64,000 nt of DNA from Acinetobacter calcoaceticus (GTDB lineage Bacteria > Pseudomonadota > Gammaproteobacteria > Pseudomonadales > Moraxellaceae): assembly GCF_004345325.1 (NCBI RefSeq), contig NZ_SLVJ01000006.1, positions 1 to 64,000 of the forward strand, written 5' to 3'. The notes below the pieces were generated by a model. That model was not told the origin of the DNA, did not search any database, and worked only from the letters and a program-made list of their open reading frames with translations. Each line of letters begins with the position of its first letter. Within the stretch, counting starts at the first letter, position 1. The position numbers and the translations under genes are program-made. Positions 55,953-64,000 of the stretch are shown piece by piece.

Positions 55953-56557
55953 AATCTTTAACCCCTGCATTCCTTCAGATTATTCTTAATGAAATCAGGT
56001 TAAAGAACTTTGCAGAAACATACATTTTTGATGATATAAAATGTCAGGACTTTAACACTTTGAATTCAAATTGAAAAAAATCATGATTTTTGAATATTTT
56101 TTTAAGCCTATATCAATGCAGGACATTCCATATCAATTCAACCAAATTATTGTTTGACAATACGCTGATCAAAGTTTGGACTAGGCATAATTTTTTGCGA
56201 ATAATCTCAAATTGAGCTATAAATACACAGTGATTGTGCATTGAAGCGCTGGATAACAACCCTCTGTATTTCAATTGCTTAGATGACAATAGAATATCAA
56301 TTAAGTATTTAAACTACATAATACGGTGATTAATTTTCAGCTAAACAGTTTAAAGCATGCATCTAAATATTGGTCATCTAAAAAACTAAATGTAATATAG
56401 CAAAGTGTTTCAGAATGATTTACAGCACAATATTGATCTAATAGATTAAAAAATCAGGCAGCTCCAGTGACAGTGATCGTCACGATTAAGATTAAAAAAT
56501 ATTAAAAATCAATATTGTTCGCAATCAAATTATTATAATTCTAGCTAGGGCGATTGA
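55953..56557. other. Long intergenic region between diiron gene and OPT transporter
   Basis: 605 bases, AT-rich, without a gene. It must contain the divergent promoters of the diiron operon and of the OPT gene. The only marked structure is the inverted repeat GTGAC-7-GTCAC at 56467-56483, about 75-90 bases before the OPT start. The remainder is unexplained. Confidence 0.5.
56467..56483. promoter_or_regulatory. Inverted repeat upstream of OPT transporter
   Basis: GTGAC (56467-56471) and GTCAC (56479-56483) flank AGTGATC, so the site reads as GTGAC-n7-GTCAC. It may be an operator; no regulator gene is adjacent. Confidence 0.3.
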
Positions 56558-58618
56558 ATGAAGAGTAAACCCATATATTCAGATCCGTTTCAGGGTTATC
56601 GAGAACTGACCCTTCGCGGCATTGTTCTTGGTGTATTGATTACGGTGATCTTTACCGCCTCTAACATTTATCTTGGGCTGAAAGTCGGTTTGACCTTTGC
56701 CTCCTCGATACCTGCTGCGGTGTTGTCGATGGCAATTTTAAAGTTTGCCAAAGACTCCAACATCTTAGAGAACAACCAAGTCCAGACTCAAGCCTCTGCT
56801 GCTGGCACGCTCTCCTCCGTGGTATTTGTCATCCCTGGTCTATTGATGATGGGCTATTGGCAAGACTTTCCGTTTTGGCAGACCGCCATGATCTGTATGG
56901 CTGGCGGCATCTTGGGGGTAATCTTTACTATCCCCCTACGCTATGTGATGGTGGTCAACAGCTCACTGCCCTATCCAGAAGGTGTTGCTGCCGCTGAAAT
57001 CCTGAAAGCAGGTGCTTCAGGACGTGTCGCAGATGAACATGGCAATATCATTCGTGATCAAAACCATGCTGCTCAAGAACAAAATGTTAAAGAAATCATT
57101 TATGGCGGTGTCTTTGCTGCCATCGTGGCTTTTTTCAGTAGTGCATTAAGGCTCATTTCGGACAGTAGCCAAGTGTGGTTTAAGGTGGGTTCTGCCATAT
57201 TCCAACTGCCGATGGGTTACTCCATGGCACTGCTCGGTGCTGGTTCCTTGATTGGTATTGCTGCGGGTGTGGCGATCTTGGTTGGGATCGTGATTGCATG
57301 GGGCATTGCAGTTCCTGTATTTTCAAGCATGCAGCCGATGCCTGAGGGCATGGAAATGGCAGCCTATGCCAAACAAATATGGAGTCAAAAAGTCCGGATG
57401 ATTGGGGTAGGTACCATTGGTATTGCTGCGATCTGGACCTTGATTGTATTATCCAAACCGATGCTTGAAGGGGTTCGCCTCTCTATCGCAGCCTATGCGA
57501 GCCGCGGTGAAATCCAAACACAAATGCGTGCTTCACGTGATCTCCATCCTAAGCATATGCTGATGATCGTGGCTGCCACTGCCTTGATCTTGTTCTGTAC
57601 CTTTTACTACTTTGTTGCTGACTCAGGTCTACCTACAGCTTGGGCTTGGGGCATCGTCACGCTGGTCACGTTGTTAACCATGCTGATTGGGTTCTTGGTT
57701 GCAGCAGCTTGCGGTTATATGGCGGGTGTGGTGGGTTCATCCTCTAGCCCGATCTCTGGGATTGGGATCTTATCGGTATTGGCTTTTGCTGTGATCTTAT
57801 TATTGATCGGCAATCATCAAGGTCTAGCCTCAACCGATAGCGGTATCCATTTCCTCATCGCCTTGACTCTATTTGCCAGTTCCACAGTATTGGCCATCGC
57901 CTGTATTTCCAATGACAACTTACAAGATTTAAAAACTGGGTATCTGGTGCATGCCTCCCCAGCCAAGCAACAAATTTCCTTGATCATCGGATGTATCGTT
58001 GGGGCATTGGTCATCGCACCAGTCTTGGGATTACTCTATCAGGCCTATGGTTTTAGTGGTGCCATGCCACGTCCTGACATGGATATGAGTCAAGTGCTTG
58101 CCGCTCCTCAAGCCTTGTTAATGACCACCATTGCACAGGGAATTTTCTCGCATCAATTGGTCTGGAATTATATTCTGATCGGTGTTGCGCTGGGTATTGG
58201 CTTGATTATCTTGGATATCATCCTAAGACGTAGCAGTAATCAGCTCTATTCTTTACCGGTATTGTGCGTAGGCTTAGGTATTTACTTACCACCTGCAGTC
58301 AACATGCCGTTGTTTATCGGTGCATTACTGTTTTGGTTGATCAAACGTCAAGTGAAAAAAACCAATGGACCCGATCAGCAACAACGCCTCGCCAATGTCG
58401 AGCAACGTGGTACTTTATTTGCTGCGGGTCTGATCGTTGGTGAAAGCTTGATGGGTGTGATCCTTGCCATGATCATTGTATTCTCGACCACCACCGGCGG
58501 TTCAGATGCACCTTTGGCGATCAAACTCAGCAACTGGGATAACATTGCCAACATCCTTGGCCTTGCCGTGTTTATCCTGGCGATGTATCTGTTTGCAAAA
58601 CGAGCTTTAAGAAAGTAA
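56558..58618 (+). CDS. OPT-family oligopeptide transporter
   Basis: 686-aa inner-membrane transporter with about 15 hydrophobic helices. FQGYRELTLRGIVLGVLITVIFTASNIYLGLKVGLTFASSIPAAVLSMAIL is the typical OPT N-terminus, LPYPEGVAAAEILKAG is the OPT signature, and GVVGSSSSPISGIGILSV another. OPT members move oligopeptides or metal-peptide complexes with protons. It is a single gene between the diiron operon (divergent) and a block of small genes (convergent). Substrate not predictable. Confidence 0.92.
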   Translation: MKSKPIYSDPFQGYRELTLRGIVLGVLITVIFTASNIYLGLKVGLTFASSIPAAVLSMAILKFAKDSNILENNQVQTQASAAGTLSSVVFVIPGLLMMGYWQDFPFWQTAMICMAGGILGVIFTIPLRYVMVVNSSLPYPEGVAAAEILKAGASGRVADEHGNIIRDQNHAAQEQNVKEIIYGGVFAAIVAFFSSALRLISDSSQVWFKVGSAIFQLPMGYSMALLGAGSLIGIAAGVAILVGIVIAWGIAVPVFSSMQPMPEGMEMAAYAKQIWSQKVRMIGVGTIGIAAIWTLIVLSKPMLEGVRLSIAAYASRGEIQTQMRASRDLHPKHMLMIVAATALILFCTFYYFVADSGLPTAWAWGIVTLVTLLTMLIGFLVAAACGYMAGVVGSSSSPISGIGILSVLAFAVILLLIGNHQGLASTDSGIHFLIALTLFASSTVLAIACISNDNLQDLKTGYLVHASPAKQQISLIIGCIVGALVIAPVLGLLYQAYGFSGAMPRPDMDMSQVLAAPQALLMTTIAQGIFSHQLVWNYILIGVALGIGLIILDIILRRSSNQLYSLPVLCVGLGIYLPPAVNMPLFIGALLFWLIKRQVKKTNGPDQQQRLANVEQRGTLFAAGLIVGESLMGVILAMIIVFSTTTGGSDAPLAIKLSNWDNIANILGLAVFILAMYLFAKRALRK

Positions 58619-58685
58619 TCCTGACTGGGCACGCCATTTTAGCCGAGCCAGTATCGGCTTTGAGCTTAATCCCAGCTTGTCATAC

Positions 58686-58718
58686 ACGCTCCTCATCGGT
58701 CTAAACCGTGAGGAGCGT
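58686..58718. terminator. Hairpin after OPT gene
   Basis: ACGCTCCTCA (58686-58695) pairs perfectly with TGAGGAGCGT (58709-58718), and inner CGGT/ACCG extend it. There is no long T run, so termination is possible but weak; other roles are open. Confidence 0.6.
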
Positions 58719-58775
58719 TGCTTTATATAGAGTTGGTTTGGTTTATATAGGCTAGAGTCTTGAAGACTTTTAGAC

Positions 58776-59210
58776 TTAATGATTTAAAGACTGCAGATAC
58801 TTTTGTTTAATCAGATCCATTTCAGCGTTTAAATAGTGCACGAGATATTGACGCATTTGCTGCTGGGTTAAATCCGAAAACTCAATATCCTGTTTTATAT
58901 TTTTATTAAACAGACCAAAGAACACTCGCGTAGGAACAATGACTTCTGTACTGCTGCCAATCTGAAAATAAATATGCCTGATTTCAGGATCAGAGTTGGG
59001 ATTAAACCAAAAATCAGTATTATTCTGCTGGTTATAAAGCATAAATAAGGGTTGTAAGTCATTAATTTCAATGGCCTGCTTCATCAAATGCCGCCAATTC
59101 TGACGGTCAAATATAGCCAATACTTCTGTAGCATCTAGACCGGTATGTATTTCTGCATCTTCAGGACTTTGGTGATGAGGATAAGTAATGTCGAGATCAA
59201 ATGTTTTCAT
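58776..59210 (-). CDS. Unknown protein
   Basis: 144-aa soluble protein with no signal peptide or membrane segment and no family I recognise. It begins MKTFDLDITYPHHQSPEDAEIHTGLDATEVL and has hydrophobic-aromatic patches (DLQPLFMLYNQQNNTDFWFNPNSDPEIRHIYFQIG) and a Lys/Gln-rich C-terminal helix. The start is ATG 59210, 40 bases after the upstream frameshifted gene, chosen because the longer in-frame ATG at 59285 lies inside that gene. It is the last of a minus-strand run of small unknown genes (58.8-61.1 kb). Confidence 0.6.
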   Translation of the reverse strand: MKTFDLDITYPHHQSPEDAEIHTGLDATEVLAIFDRQNWRHLMKQAIEINDLQPLFMLYNQQNNTDFWFNPNSDPEIRHIYFQIGSSTEVIVPTRVFFGLFNKNIKQDIEFSDLTQQQMRQYLVHYLNAEMDLIKQKYLQSLNH

Positions 59211-59250
59211 ATTTTTCACTTTGTTATTTAAATCTAGGAAATGAATGCGA

Positions 59251-59759
59251 TCAATCCAAGCCCTGATACGATCGTACAAAGGCATTGAGTTTTAGTTTCA
59301 AGGCACGATATTCATCGATATCGCCCGATGTAAAGCACTTGGCCAGTAAAGTGTCATTGCCCTTTGCTGGCGGATCTAAGTCATTAAAAAATGATAAAAT
59401 CTTAGCGACTTGGCTGTCATTAACTTCCCTCACCCCCGTTTGAGGATTGACCTGACTTATCAGATCGAAACTTAAGTCTTCAGGCCGAATCAAAGCAACT
59501 TGATTTTTTTGCTTAGCTTGCAGTGCATGAATCTCAGCATTATAAGCTGGAATACAATGGCGCTTAATCAGCTCAAGGCTGGGATTAAAAATGCCTGCAG
59601 TTTTTGCTCAGTGCTGTGTGGCATCACCAAGCTATGCTCTGGATCTGGCAGATCACGCGTTGGTTTGGTGGCAAAGCCATGAAAGCCCCACATCAGCATA
59701 AATAAGATCAAAAAAATCACTGCAACAAAGGTCAGTACTTTGAGTAAAAGTTTCAGCAC
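59251..59759 (-). pseudogene. Membrane-anchored small protein gene broken by a frameshift
   Basis: A GTG start at 59759 (AGGG 6 bases upstream) opens a frame with an N-terminal membrane helix (VLTFVAVIFLILFMLMWGFHG) that stops at 59568. An overlapping second frame, open from about 59607 to 59251, carries on with IKRHCIPAYNAEIHALQ and the rest of a soluble domain (RPEDLSFDLISQVNP, NDSQVAKILSFFNDLDPP). Adding one T to the five-T run at about 59588-59592 would join them into one frame of about 169 residues. So it is either a real 1-base deletion in a homopolymer, a sequencing error, or less likely programmed slippage. Function unknown. Confidence 0.72.
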
Positions 59760-59816
59760 GACATGCCCTCAGTTTTAATGCATTGAACCCTGTGCTCGGT
59801 GTGTCGATGTACAGGT

Positions 59817-60539
59817 TCAAAGCTCAGAAAAATCCAATTCATCAAAATCTTCGATCTGTGATAAATACAGCATGGGCTGTTTAATACTTGACCAGATTTC
59901 CTTAAAGCGTGGTTCTGGATTCTGTTCATAATCGCGATTGGTATTGATCCGTACCAACTTACGCTGGGTTAAAAAGTTAATACTGGTTTGACTATCAATA
60001 TATGGACCATGATTATTGGATTGATCATAACCAATCAATGCCAGATCATTGCCACTGAGTCTAAAAGCATAACTCCAATAACCATAGCGCCCATGCGCAT
60101 AATCAATATTCAGGATACCCTTTTGAATCGAGATACTCAGTTCAGGTGCATAATACACCCCACCTTCTTCGTTTTCTGAAGAGAAGCAATCTAAGTTACT
60201 CATCAACTGAGTATATTTCCCCTGATGGTTTAACAACACGATCAGGCCACGGCGGTTGCGATCGAGTTCACCACGATATTCATGCTGGATGACATTTTCA
60301 GGGTCAGTGGCTTTGACCATCAGTAGCAGATCTTTTTGACCATCTTTATTCAGGTCACCTTGGATGGCTTCGAATAAGCTGTAGTCTTTCGGAATATAGG
60401 CCTTATAGCGGATGCGATCTTTTTCTAACTTAATCTGTTCAGCACTCGGTGCTTCAACTGCTGCAAACGCGTTGGAAGATATCCCGCCCAAACTCATTAA
60501 AGTGACTAAAGTTGCCGCTGTGATTTTAATATTGAGCAT
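59817..60539 (-). CDS. Secreted protein with FG-GAP/EF-hand-like motif, unknown function
   Basis: 240 aa with a signal peptide (1-26, ending NAFA). The mature protein has GDLNKDGQKDLLLMVKATDPEN, a DxNxDGxxD calcium-binding-type motif as in FG-GAP or integrin-like repeats, and ends DFDELDFSEL. The start is ATG 60539, with AGGGG upstream. No catalytic motif was recognised. It belongs to the minus-strand set of small genes at 58.8-61.1 kb and is preceded by a DUF2569 gene. Confidence 0.75.
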   Translation of the reverse strand: MLNIKITAATLVTLMSLGGISSNAFAAVEAPSAEQIKLEKDRIRYKAYIPKDYSLFEAIQGDLNKDGQKDLLLMVKATDPENVIQHEYRGELDRNRRGLIVLLNHQGKYTQLMSNLDCFSSENEEGGVYYAPELSISIQKGILNIDYAHGRYGYWSYAFRLSGNDLALIGYDQSNNHGPYIDSQTSINFLTQRKLVRINTNRDYEQNPEPRFKEIWSSIKQPMLYLSQIEDFDELDFSEL

Positions 60540-60579
60540 AGAACATCCCCTTTGACTCATTTATTCATTCAACAGTCAT

Positions 60580-61083
60580 TCATCCATTGATGTTTTTATT
60601 GACGGGTCGATGTTCAACAAAAGTTTGTTTAACCCGTTCCGATTTAAGCATATAAGTGATCCAAAAGGCTGCGTAAATTAAAGCACGTACCAAGCTTTTT
60701 ATCGTATCGTAGTCAAGCATCGGTTCCATGGGTGGTATAAGTGAAACCACATAACTATCAACTAGAATATAGAAAATCACAACAACTTGAATTGCTATAA
60801 AGAATTTTGGGAATAAATAGTGTTTTGAGAAAAATAGGTAGATCACATACAGGAATGCAAAAAATAATAGTATGTTAAATCCAATTTCAGCAAAAATTAT
60901 GGATCGTAATTCCGAATTAAACGTTTCAGGTTCAAACGCAGCCAAAATCTCCCACTTTTCAGCACTTAGCATTTCGAAAAATGGATAAATCGAGACAAGT
61001 ACAGCGGATGCCGATAATACCAAACCAATCGCAACCAAAATCAACCAACCGCCCAATCCCCTTAGCTCTTTTTTCTCATTCAT
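60580..61083 (-). CDS. DUF2569 membrane protein
   Basis: 167-aa membrane protein with four hydrophobic helices. The GLGGWLILVAIGLVLSASAVLVSIYPFF start matches DUF2569, and the C-terminal AAFWITYMLKSERVKQTF is also typical. Function unknown. It is followed on the same strand, after 40 bases, by the secreted protein gene. acnD lies upstream across a terminator. Confidence 0.8.
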   Translation of the reverse strand: MNEKKELRGLGGWLILVAIGLVLSASAVLVSIYPFFEMLSAEKWEILAAFEPETFNSELRSIIFAEIGFNILLFFAFLYVIYLFFSKHYLFPKFFIAIQVVVIFYILVDSYVVSLIPPMEPMLDYDTIKSLVRALIYAAFWITYMLKSERVKQTFVEHRPVNKNING

Positions 61084-61133
61084 ACGAGCAACCTTTTTGA
61101 AAGTATAATTATTCTTATATTTTATATGACAAA

Positions 61134-61172
61134 ATAAAAAAATCGAACCCCAATGGCCTCATCAGGATTCGA
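61134..61172 (-). terminator. Terminator of acnD
   Basis: TCGAATCC and GGGTTCGA (one mismatch) form a stem on the minus strand, followed by seven T. It lies just past the acnD stop. Confidence 0.78.
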
Positions 61173-61199
61173 CAAAAAACAAAAGTTTTTTAAAAGTTA

Positions 61200-63794
61200 T
61201 TAAGCCACTTGGCCTTCTAAGAAGTCTTGTGCAAAGCGTTGTAGTACCCCACCCGCTTCATAGACCAGTACTTCTTCTTCGGTATCTAGACGGCAAGTCA
61301 CGGTCAATTCCACGATTTTGCCATTCGTACGTTCAATCACCAATTCCAAATCTGAACGTGGTGCAATGTTACCGATCACGCTATACAACTCAGTACCATC
61401 GAGCTTTAATGTTTTACGATCAGTACCCGCTTTAAACTCAAGTGGTAACACGCCCATACCCACCAAGTTGGTACGGTGAATACGCTCAAAGCCTTCAGCC
61501 ACAATCGCTTCCACACCTGCAAGGCGTACACCTTTGGCTGCCCAGTCACGGCTAGAGCCTTGACCATAATCAGCACCTGCAACGATGATCAGCGGTTGTT
61601 TGCGATTCATGTAGGTTTCAATGGCTTCCCACATACGCATGACTTTGCCTTCAGGCTCTACACGTGCCAATGAACCTTGCTTAACACTGCCATCGCTATT
61701 TAACACCATTTCATTAAACAGTTTCGGGTTGGCAAAGGTCGCACGTTGTGCTGTCAAATGATCGCCACGGTGCGTTGCATAGGAGTTGAAGTCTTCTTCA
61801 GGCACGCCCATTTTATGTAGATATTCACCTGCCGCAGAGTTCATCATAATCGCATTGGATGGTGACAAATGGTCTGTGGTGATGTTGTCTGGAAGTACCG
61901 CCAATGGACGCATTTTGGTCAAAGTACGCGGTGCTGCTAATGCGCCTTCCCAATACGGTGGACGACGAATATAGGTACTTTGCGGACGCCAATCATACAA
62001 TGGGCTATCGGCTTGCTCATTTACACCCAGATCAAACATCGGGATATACACTTTACGGAACTGCTCAGGTTTTACCGAAGTTTTCACCAGTGCATCAATC
62101 TCAGCATCTGAAGGCCAGATATCTTTGAGGTAAACCGGGTTACCATTTTGATCTGTGCCCAGTGGATCTTTTTCGATATCCACACGGATGGTTCCTGCAA
62201 TCGCATATGCCACCACCAATGGCGGTGAAGCCAAGAAGGCTTGCTTAGCATAAGGATGAATACGACCATCAAAGTTACGGTTGCCTGAAAGTACCGCTGT
62301 TGCATAGAGATCACGATCAATGATTTCTTGTTGAATCACTGGATCAAGTGCGCCAGACATACCATTACAAGTGGTACAGGCATAAGCCACGATACCAAAA
62401 CCAAGTTTTTCAAGGTCCTTGAGTACGCCCGCTTCTTCAAGATACAAAGCGGCTGCTTTAGAACCTGGTGCAAAGGATGATTTCACCCAAGGTTGACGGA
62501 TCAAACCCAGTTCATTGGCCTTACGTGCCAATAAGCCTGCAGCCACAGTATTACGTGGGTTTGAAGTGTTGGTACATGAGGTGATCGCAGCAATGATGAT
62601 CGCGCCATCTGGCATCAGGCCATCGGTACGATGCTCAACCACACCCGCAATACCTTTTTCTTTCAGGTCAGCCGTTGAAACACGGGCATGCGGATTGGAT
62701 GGACCGGCAATATTACGAGTGACTTTAGACAAATCAAAACGCAGTACTCGTGGGTATTGGGCCGTAGTCATATCCGCAGCCCAAAGACCGATTTCTTTGG
62801 CATAGGTTTCAACCAATTGCACTTGATCGGCTTCACGACCGGTCAAGGTCAAATAGTCCAAGGTATTTTGATCGATATAGAACATGGCTGCCGTAGCGCC
62901 GTATTCAGGCGTCATGTTCGAGATCGTGGCACGATCACCGACTGACATGCTGTCCGCACCTTCACCGAAGAATTCGAGATAAGCCCCAACCACACGTTCT
63001 TTACGCAAGAATGCGGTCAATTCGAGCACGATATCAGTTGCGGTAATTCCTGCTTGGCGTTGACCAACCAACTCTACACCGATGATATCCGGTAGACGCA
63101 TCCAAGATGCACGACCAAGCATAACGTTTTCAGCTTCTAGGCCACCCACCCCAATAGAAATCACACCGAGCGCATCGGTATGTGGCGTATGTGAATCGGT
63201 ACCGACACAAGTATCTGGATAAGCCACGCCTTCACGAGACTGTACTACAGGTGACATTTTTTCTAAGTTAATTTGGTGCATGATGCCGTTCCCTGCTGGG
63301 ATCACATCGACATTTTCAAATGCAGTTTTGGTCCATTCAATAAAATGGAAACGGTCTTCGTTACGACGATCTTCAATGGCACGGTTTTTATCAAATGCAT
63401 CTGGATCAAAACCACCAAACTCTACAGCGAGAGAGTGATCGACGATCAATTGAGTTGGCACCACTGGATTGACTTTGGCAGGGTCCCCACCCTGATCCGC
63501 AATCGCATCACGTAAGCCAGCCAAATCGACCAATGCAGTTTGACCCAAGATATCGTGGCAAACCACACGAGCGGGATACCATGGGAAATCATGTTCTTGC
63601 TTGGACTCGATCAATTGCTTTAACGATTGTTCTAACAGCTCTGGCGCACAGCGACGCACCAACTGCTCTGCAAGTACTTTAGATGTATAAGGAAGTTTTG
63701 CATATGCGCCTGGCTGAATATCTTCAACGGCTTGACGCACGTCAAAATATTCGAGCTGGGTAGATTGCAGCGCTTTACGATAATTTTGATTCAT
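61200..63794 (-). CDS. acnD: Fe/S-dependent 2-methylcitrate dehydratase
   Basis: Dehydrates 2-methylcitrate in the methylcitrate cycle for propionate use. The 864-aa aconitase-family protein has a 4Fe-4S site with Cys in ITSCTNTSNPRN and two in YACTTCNGMSG, and the swivel domain has ADYGQGSSRDWAAKG. The N-terminus (STQLEYFDVRQAV, AYAKLPYTSKVLAE) and segments such as GGFDPDAFDKNRAIEDRRNEDRFHFIEWTKTAF match AcnD rather than AcnA. AcnD works with the isomerase PrpF in known systems. No prpF follows within the window; the next genes are a DUF2569 protein and unknown proteins. prpB/prpC, if present, lie beyond the right edge. Confidence 0.92.
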   Translation of the reverse strand: MNQNYRKALQSTQLEYFDVRQAVEDIQPGAYAKLPYTSKVLAEQLVRRCAPELLEQSLKQLIESKQEHDFPWYPARVVCHDILGQTALVDLAGLRDAIADQGGDPAKVNPVVPTQLIVDHSLAVEFGGFDPDAFDKNRAIEDRRNEDRFHFIEWTKTAFENVDVIPAGNGIMHQINLEKMSPVVQSREGVAYPDTCVGTDSHTPHTDALGVISIGVGGLEAENVMLGRASWMRLPDIIGVELVGQRQAGITATDIVLELTAFLRKERVVGAYLEFFGEGADSMSVGDRATISNMTPEYGATAAMFYIDQNTLDYLTLTGREADQVQLVETYAKEIGLWAADMTTAQYPRVLRFDLSKVTRNIAGPSNPHARVSTADLKEKGIAGVVEHRTDGLMPDGAIIIAAITSCTNTSNPRNTVAAGLLARKANELGLIRQPWVKSSFAPGSKAAALYLEEAGVLKDLEKLGFGIVAYACTTCNGMSGALDPVIQQEIIDRDLYATAVLSGNRNFDGRIHPYAKQAFLASPPLVVAYAIAGTIRVDIEKDPLGTDQNGNPVYLKDIWPSDAEIDALVKTSVKPEQFRKVYIPMFDLGVNEQADSPLYDWRPQSTYIRRPPYWEGALAAPRTLTKMRPLAVLPDNITTDHLSPSNAIMMNSAAGEYLHKMGVPEEDFNSYATHRGDHLTAQRATFANPKLFNEMVLNSDGSVKQGSLARVEPEGKVMRMWEAIETYMNRKQPLIIVAGADYGQGSSRDWAAKGVRLAGVEAIVAEGFERIHRTNLVGMGVLPLEFKAGTDRKTLKLDGTELYSVIGNIAPRSDLELVIERTNGKIVELTVTCRLDTEEEVLVYEAGGVLQRFAQDFLEGQVA

Positions 63795-64000
63795 AGCCTA
63801 CTCGCCTCTAGAGTCATTTATTCTGACCACTTCATGTGGTGTGTCGTTAGAATGAAGATGCAGGCATTGTACGCTCTGGAAAAGCCATTTCCCAAATCGT
63901 TTAAATATCATATAGTTACATAGCAAAACAGGGGTTTTGGAAATAATTGGTTACATAACAGTTAAAATATTATCTGCATATGTGCTTTTTTCTACAAAAT
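63795..64000. other. Upstream region of acnD at window edge
   Basis: No gene is seen in these 206 bases, so acnD is not tightly packed behind an upstream prpC gene; a promoter is likely here. The region is AT-rich and contains no obvious operator. Confidence 0.4.

Noticed and set aside
61141..61175. GGTTCGA-like sequence resembling a tRNA T-arm
   Set aside because: It is part of the acnD terminator hairpin; no acceptor stem, D-arm or anticodon arm can be folded around it.

Overview
This 64 kb window looks like chromosomal DNA of a gammaproteobacterium of the Moraxellaceae, most probably Acinetobacter. That inference rests on the low-to-moderate GC content, many Acinetobacter-like protein sequences, and local gene orders: smc-zipA-ligA; yceD-rpmF-fabD-fabG-acpP without plsX/fabH; bioAFCD next to a bioH-like gene; birA-coaX. 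It was made by eye, without database searches. Nearly all of it is coding. I saw no rRNA, tRNA or CRISPR array. The only mobile-element trace is a 26-residue transposase C-terminus at the left edge.

Layout. 0-5 kb: transposase tail, a secreted chitin/cellulose-type lytic polysaccharide monooxygenase, a periplasmic broad-specificity amino-acid racemase, a small lipoprotein, and an acyl-CoA thioesterase with a partial copy of its 3' end nearby. 5-12.4 kb: a GABA module (gabT-gabD, divergent MocR/GabR regulator, APC permease) with the same spaced motif in front of gabT and of the permease, then a HutD-like protein. 12.6-16.6 kb: a DUF4377 lipoprotein, then a GntR/FCD regulator divergent from lhgO (L-2-hydroxyglutarate oxidase) and an MHS-type transporter. 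16.7-20.5 kb: LysM/BON protein and the fatty-acid/L32 cluster. 20.6-27.9 kb: epmC, yciO-like, a methyltransferase, a GNAT enzyme, scpA-scpB-rluB. 27.9-33.4 kb: biotin cluster bioH, bioA-bioF-bioC-bioD, and an exported peroxiredoxin. 33.6-37.4 kb: two tandem PhoA-type alkaline phosphatase lipoproteins and a ferritin. 37.9-47.8 kb: ligA, zipA, smc, a second GntR/FCD regulator, a TauE/SafE permease, birA-coaX. 47.8-56 kb: ffh, a CcsA/YpjD-like protein, dusC, an NTF2-like protein, phnA, a GNAT enzyme, an RraB-like protein, a beta-flower-like protein, and a two-gene unit with a six-ligand diiron protein. 56.5-64 kb: an OPT transporter, four small genes of unknown function (one frameshifted), and acnD of the methylcitrate cycle.

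How they fit together. Catabolic modules (GABA to succinate, L-2-hydroxyglutarate to 2-oxoglutarate, propionate via AcnD) feed the TCA cycle. Housekeeping modules cover chromosome condensation (Smc-ScpA-ScpB), division (ZipA), biotin synthesis and attachment (Bio proteins, BirA) and fatty-acid synthesis. The most interesting signals are the shared GabR-type operator, the self-contained L-2-hydroxyglutarate module, the tandem phosphatases, the repeat tail of RluB, the unassigned diiron unit, and a BirA without a DNA-binding domain alongside a complete bio cluster. I found no clear-cut new defence or mobile system.
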